From Candidatus Zixiibacteriota bacterium (GTDB lineage Bacteria; Zixibacteria; MSB-5A5; GN15; FEB-12): a stretch of DNA of 58,773 nt. The notes below the pieces were generated by a model. That model was given only the letters and a program-made list of their open reading frames with translations, made no database searches and was not told the origin of the DNA. The number at the start of each line of letters is the position of its first letter. Positions within the stretch are counted from its first letter, which is position 1. A program made the translations under genes and the position numbers. This document shows positions 55,601 to 58,773 of this stretch, one piece after another. Location: contig JAJRXM010000016.1 of NCBI GenBank assembly GCA_024276275.1, forward strand, positions 1 to 58,773, in the 5' to 3' direction.

Positions 55601-58600
55601 CATGGCGGAGTACCCTATTCCGAGAAAGAATATTCTAAAGGCATAAAATCAAAACTGACAAGATCAGCATCAGCAGGTTCTACTTGGGCTTTGGATTCAG
55701 GTTATGAGTCAGAATATATTTCTTATACAGATACTCTTGCTAAAGAATTAGTGAGTATGTCCTATGACCCGGACTCTGTACTAGTTCTTTCAAAAACAGA
55801 TCGTTGGGGCAGATATGAAAAAAAATATAGTTTGATATGGGATAACTCTATAGATGATTACGATTCCGTACTTACATATTCGTTTAAAGATCGAAAAGGA
55901 CAAGTAACGTCTGTTTGGATTGATACTTCTCTAGCTGTTACTACAAACGATTCTATCAAAATTCGTGAATATTTCTATAATGATTTAGGTCAACTAACTG
56001 CAGAATGGCGAGTTGATTACGGTACTATTCGTATGCTTTATGATTTAGCAGGAAATAAACGGTTTATGCAAAATGATAAACGACTTGCCGAAGATAATTC
56101 TGTATATTTTAAGTATGATGATCAAGGCAGGATAATTGAGGAAGGTGTTATCGATTCTGCCTCTATTTATTTCGATCAAACTTATGCTGATAGTCTAAAT
56201 TTCCCTGAAACAGGTCAGGCTTATACTTATACCTCTAAATACAAATACACATATGACTATATTCAACGTATTCAAGGGACAGATACTTTAGAATGCAATT
56301 GTCCCGGTCAATTAGTCCGTACGGAAAAAATAGGTAGCTATCAGTATTTTAAAGAATTTTATACTTTCCCATCGGGTGACTCAGATATGACAATTATTAG
56401 GTTACCTCAACCTGTTTTACCTTCTCTAAAAGCTATTACACGTAGATACAATATGGATGGCTCGATGAAATCAATGACAGTATATCCACATTGGCCATCT
56501 ATTTCTGACAACAGAACTTACTCATACGATTACTATAATAATGGTCAACTCAAATCAATTAATGACGGCTCTTTTATGTTAGATGAAGAGCGTACATTTG
56601 CTGAATACGAGTATAATATTGATGGTTCAGTTGATTTAGTCCGATATGGAGTATATCATTCTACTCCTATATCTGGTCCAATATCTGATACTACACAAAT
56701 CATTCGGTATTCTTATGATACACGTGGCATGCTAACCAGTATAGCAGATACTGCCAATGTTATTGCTTCTAATTATGGTTCAGGTGAAGATTCGCTTCAT
56801 TTTGGATTATCGTTAGAATATCTTGATTCTGTCAATGGTGGATTTGCCAACGGAAGAGTCCATAAAATAAATAGCAGTAGCTCAACAGGTTCATCTGTAT
56901 CACAAAATAACTATGAATATGATTATAATAACTTAGGTTGGCTTACATTAGCAGATAACATAACCGATAATAATTTAGATAGAGAGTACATCTACAATAG
57001 ATTAGGTAACCGCAAGACTTTAATATCCGGTAATGACACTATAGTTTATGTTTATGACACATTAAGTGATTCCGGTTCTTCAATATTGTTAAATTATACC
57101 GGTATGAATAAAAACTATACGTATGACCAAATCGGTAATATGACTTCTGATTCTTCAAGAAACATCAATCTAATGACGTATGAATATCGTAATTTAATGG
57201 ACTACTCAAAGATGACTTCTACGGTTGATGCAAACAGTTCTGATGAATTGTTTATGACTTACGATGAAACAGGAATGCGTATAAAAAAAGAATTTAAATA
57301 TAAATATTGGGATGATTGTTTTGGAGGTGGTATAGAAAACTTCTCTTCAGGTTCCGGTTCATCTGATTTAACTCAACAAAGCGGCAATTTATCAAATTTT
57401 GAAGCATCTAACTTAGGTAGCGGAGGAACCGAAGCATTAGGAGCCGGACCGGGCGGAGAACAATGCCTGAAAACTGCTTCCGTACATACCTATTACCTAT
57501 ATGACAACGGCGTTTTATTGGCGACTTTTGATGAAAACGACAATGTTTTAGAGTCATTTGTAAATTCACAGGAAGGAATGATAGCATCATACAAAAACGA
57601 TGATGACAACTTACTTTACTATTACCTGCGTGATCAAATTGGTTCACCTCGTGTAATTCTACATTCAACTCCGACAGCCTCTACAAAAACTACCGTTGCT
57701 CAAAGTATTAACTATCATCCTTTTGGTGCTGTCTCGGTTGCTATCGGTTCGTATGATACTCCGTATAAGTTTACAGGTAAAGAAAATGACTTACATGGTA
57801 ATTTTGAATTTACTTATTTTGGTGCAAGATACTATAATCCTGAGACCGGTTATTTCAGTTCAATCGACAAAGCAGGGCAATTTACCAGTGGATATCTGTA
57901 TGGTGGCAATAATCCGATCAGTACTATTGATCCTGATGGTAACTTTGCGACATGGGTTGTAGCACTTGCTGGTGTTGGAATAGCAATGAATTATCAAGCC
58001 AATGAACAACGGATGGAAGGAATTCCTTGGTATATGAATTTAGCCATTAGTTCTTTTCAGGCATATATTAGTTATCAATCTGCAGGAGCAGCATCAGGTT
58101 ATGGGGGTGCTAATCTACTCTATAGTATCGGAGCAGGAGTTAGGGATGCTACAGCGTTGACTGTTATATCTAATGTATCAAATTTGAACGACCTAAGTTC
58201 AATAAAAGTAACTGATCAACTAGGATTTACAATAGCAAGTGGAATTTCTAATGGAGCTCTAAACTCCCAACAAGCGAATAATTTTATTAATACAGGAGAG
58301 CTTAGATCGTATAAATCTACATGGGACAGAACTTTTAATGATCTAAACAGGATATTTGCAGGTGAAGTAAGTGGTGAAAGAATGAAAGAAATATTATCTA
58401 AATATCAAAAATTAGGTATTATTCCAGCTGGTCGTTTATCACTAACTAATAAAGTTATAACTAATAGAGAAATAAAATTAATTGATACAAAAATGGAAGC
58501 TTCGAGTCACATCTCTAAAGCTAGTAAAGCTATTAAAGGTAAATTCGGAGCCGATGTCATCTTTAATTACGAATATTTTGCTTCGGAAAGTGGAAGCTAT

Positions 58601-58651
58601 TTAAGACATATTAATTATAATATTCCTAGAGGTGAACCTCCCCCGAATTGA
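52631..58651 (+). pseudogene. Giant RHS/YD-repeat protein, 5'-truncated and capped by an IS
   Basis: An open frame of about 2006 codons runs from just after a TGA (52628-52630). The first 82 codons have no ATG, GTG or TTG; the first possible start is GTG 52877 (1924 residues), and no signal peptide is present, so the 5' end of the gene is missing. A jelly-roll carbohydrate-binding-like domain lies at about residues 328-488 counted from GTG 52877 (DLLVQDFEQFRNDYRWDNW). YD repeats follow (YSYDTRGMLTSIADT). The RHS core ends YYLRDQIGSPRVILHSTP, NFEFTYFGARYYNPETGYFS, GNNPISTIDPDG. The variable C-terminal region after residue 1690 has no recognised toxin. The final residues GEPPPN seem to come from an IS3-type left end. 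Confidence 0.8.
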
Positions 58652-58773
58652 CGGACAGCAAGTTAAGAAGTATATTCCGTTATAGGAGGTGTCCAATGAC
58701 ACGAAGACGTAAATATGACCGTCAATTTAAGATAGAAGCTGTTCGTTTAGTAACAGAGAACGGTCGCAAAGCA
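58633..58773 (+). mobile_element. Left end of an IS3-family insertion sequence
   Basis: From 58633 the sequence TGAACCTCCCCCGAATTGAC has the look of an IS3-family left inverted repeat (TGA, C-rich stretch, AT-rich, GGAC). The transposase OrfA begins 63 bases in. The element continues beyond the window, so its length and right end cannot be seen. Confidence 0.65.
58696..58773 (+). CDS. IS3-family transposase OrfA, N-terminus only
   Basis: ATG 58696 with a strong AGGAGGT site at 58684-58690 encodes 26 residues, TRRRKYDRQFKIEAVRLVTE, before the window ends. The pattern RKYDRQFKIEAVRLV is the first helix of the HTH_Tnp_1 domain of IS3 OrfA proteins. A programmed frameshift to OrfB would lie outside the window. 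Confidence 0.85.
   Translation, partial: MTRRRKYDRQFKIEAVRLVTENGRKA

Overview
The window is AT-rich bacterial chromosome. Secreted proteins here end in a YPNPFNP-type T9SS/FlgD-like sorting module or carry a dockerin-like GDVNLDG...GPPP tail. The operon rpsF-rpsR-DUF2232-rplI-bifunctional nuclease and a dciA-gyrB pair are also present. Together these suggest a Gram-negative lineage of the FCB superphylum (Zixibacteria, Cloacimonadota or a similar candidate phylum). That placement is an inference from gene style, not from a marker-gene tree.

Layout. (1) Positions 1-11.3 kb are a mobile island abutting the 3' end of a tRNA-Ser(GGA) gene at 11298-11383. It holds a tyrosine recombinase, an excisionase-like protein, a membrane-anchored zinc protein paired with a HerA/VirD4-like ATPase, and a badly damaged type I restriction-modification locus: intact hsdM, an hsdS-hsdR fusion, hsdR with an internal deletion, and a YgjP-like metalloprotease. 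(2) Positions 11.4-51 kb are chromosomal backbone: a HTH-DUF2087 regulator, a KamA-family radical SAM enzyme, an M23 peptidase, ECF sigma factors, a CopA copper ATPase, a histidine kinase-CheV pair, a two-component system, an ECF/anti-sigma/TPR-CHAT cassette, pth, the S6/S18/L9 operon, a PBP-activator-like lipoprotein or receptor, gyrB and dciA, a GIN-domain protein, a large T9SS-type beta-propeller protein, lepB, hemW, tadA and small membrane proteins. (3) A second tRNA-Ser (CGA, 51000-51085), in the opposite orientation, marks a second island running off the right edge. It has an intact integrase, a diverged integrase remnant, a giant RHS/YD-repeat gene lacking its 5' end, and the left end of an IS3-family element that seems to cap the RHS gene.

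How the pieces relate. The two islands use the 3' ends of two tRNA-Ser genes that share an identical 32-bp segment, so both are tRNA-Ser islands flanking about 40 kb of backbone. Gene decay is a main theme. At least seven reading frames are broken by loss of one base in an A/T homopolymer. Three genes carry four in-frame stops, each explicable as a single C-to-T change in a glutamine codon. The type I locus adds two larger deletions. Housekeeping genes are intact.

The best candidates for undescribed biology are the zinc-protein/HerA-like ATPase pair at 469-3021, the hsdS-hsdR fusion, and the ECF-anti-sigma-TPR/CHAT cassette. All functional statements rest on motif reading alone; no database search was possible.
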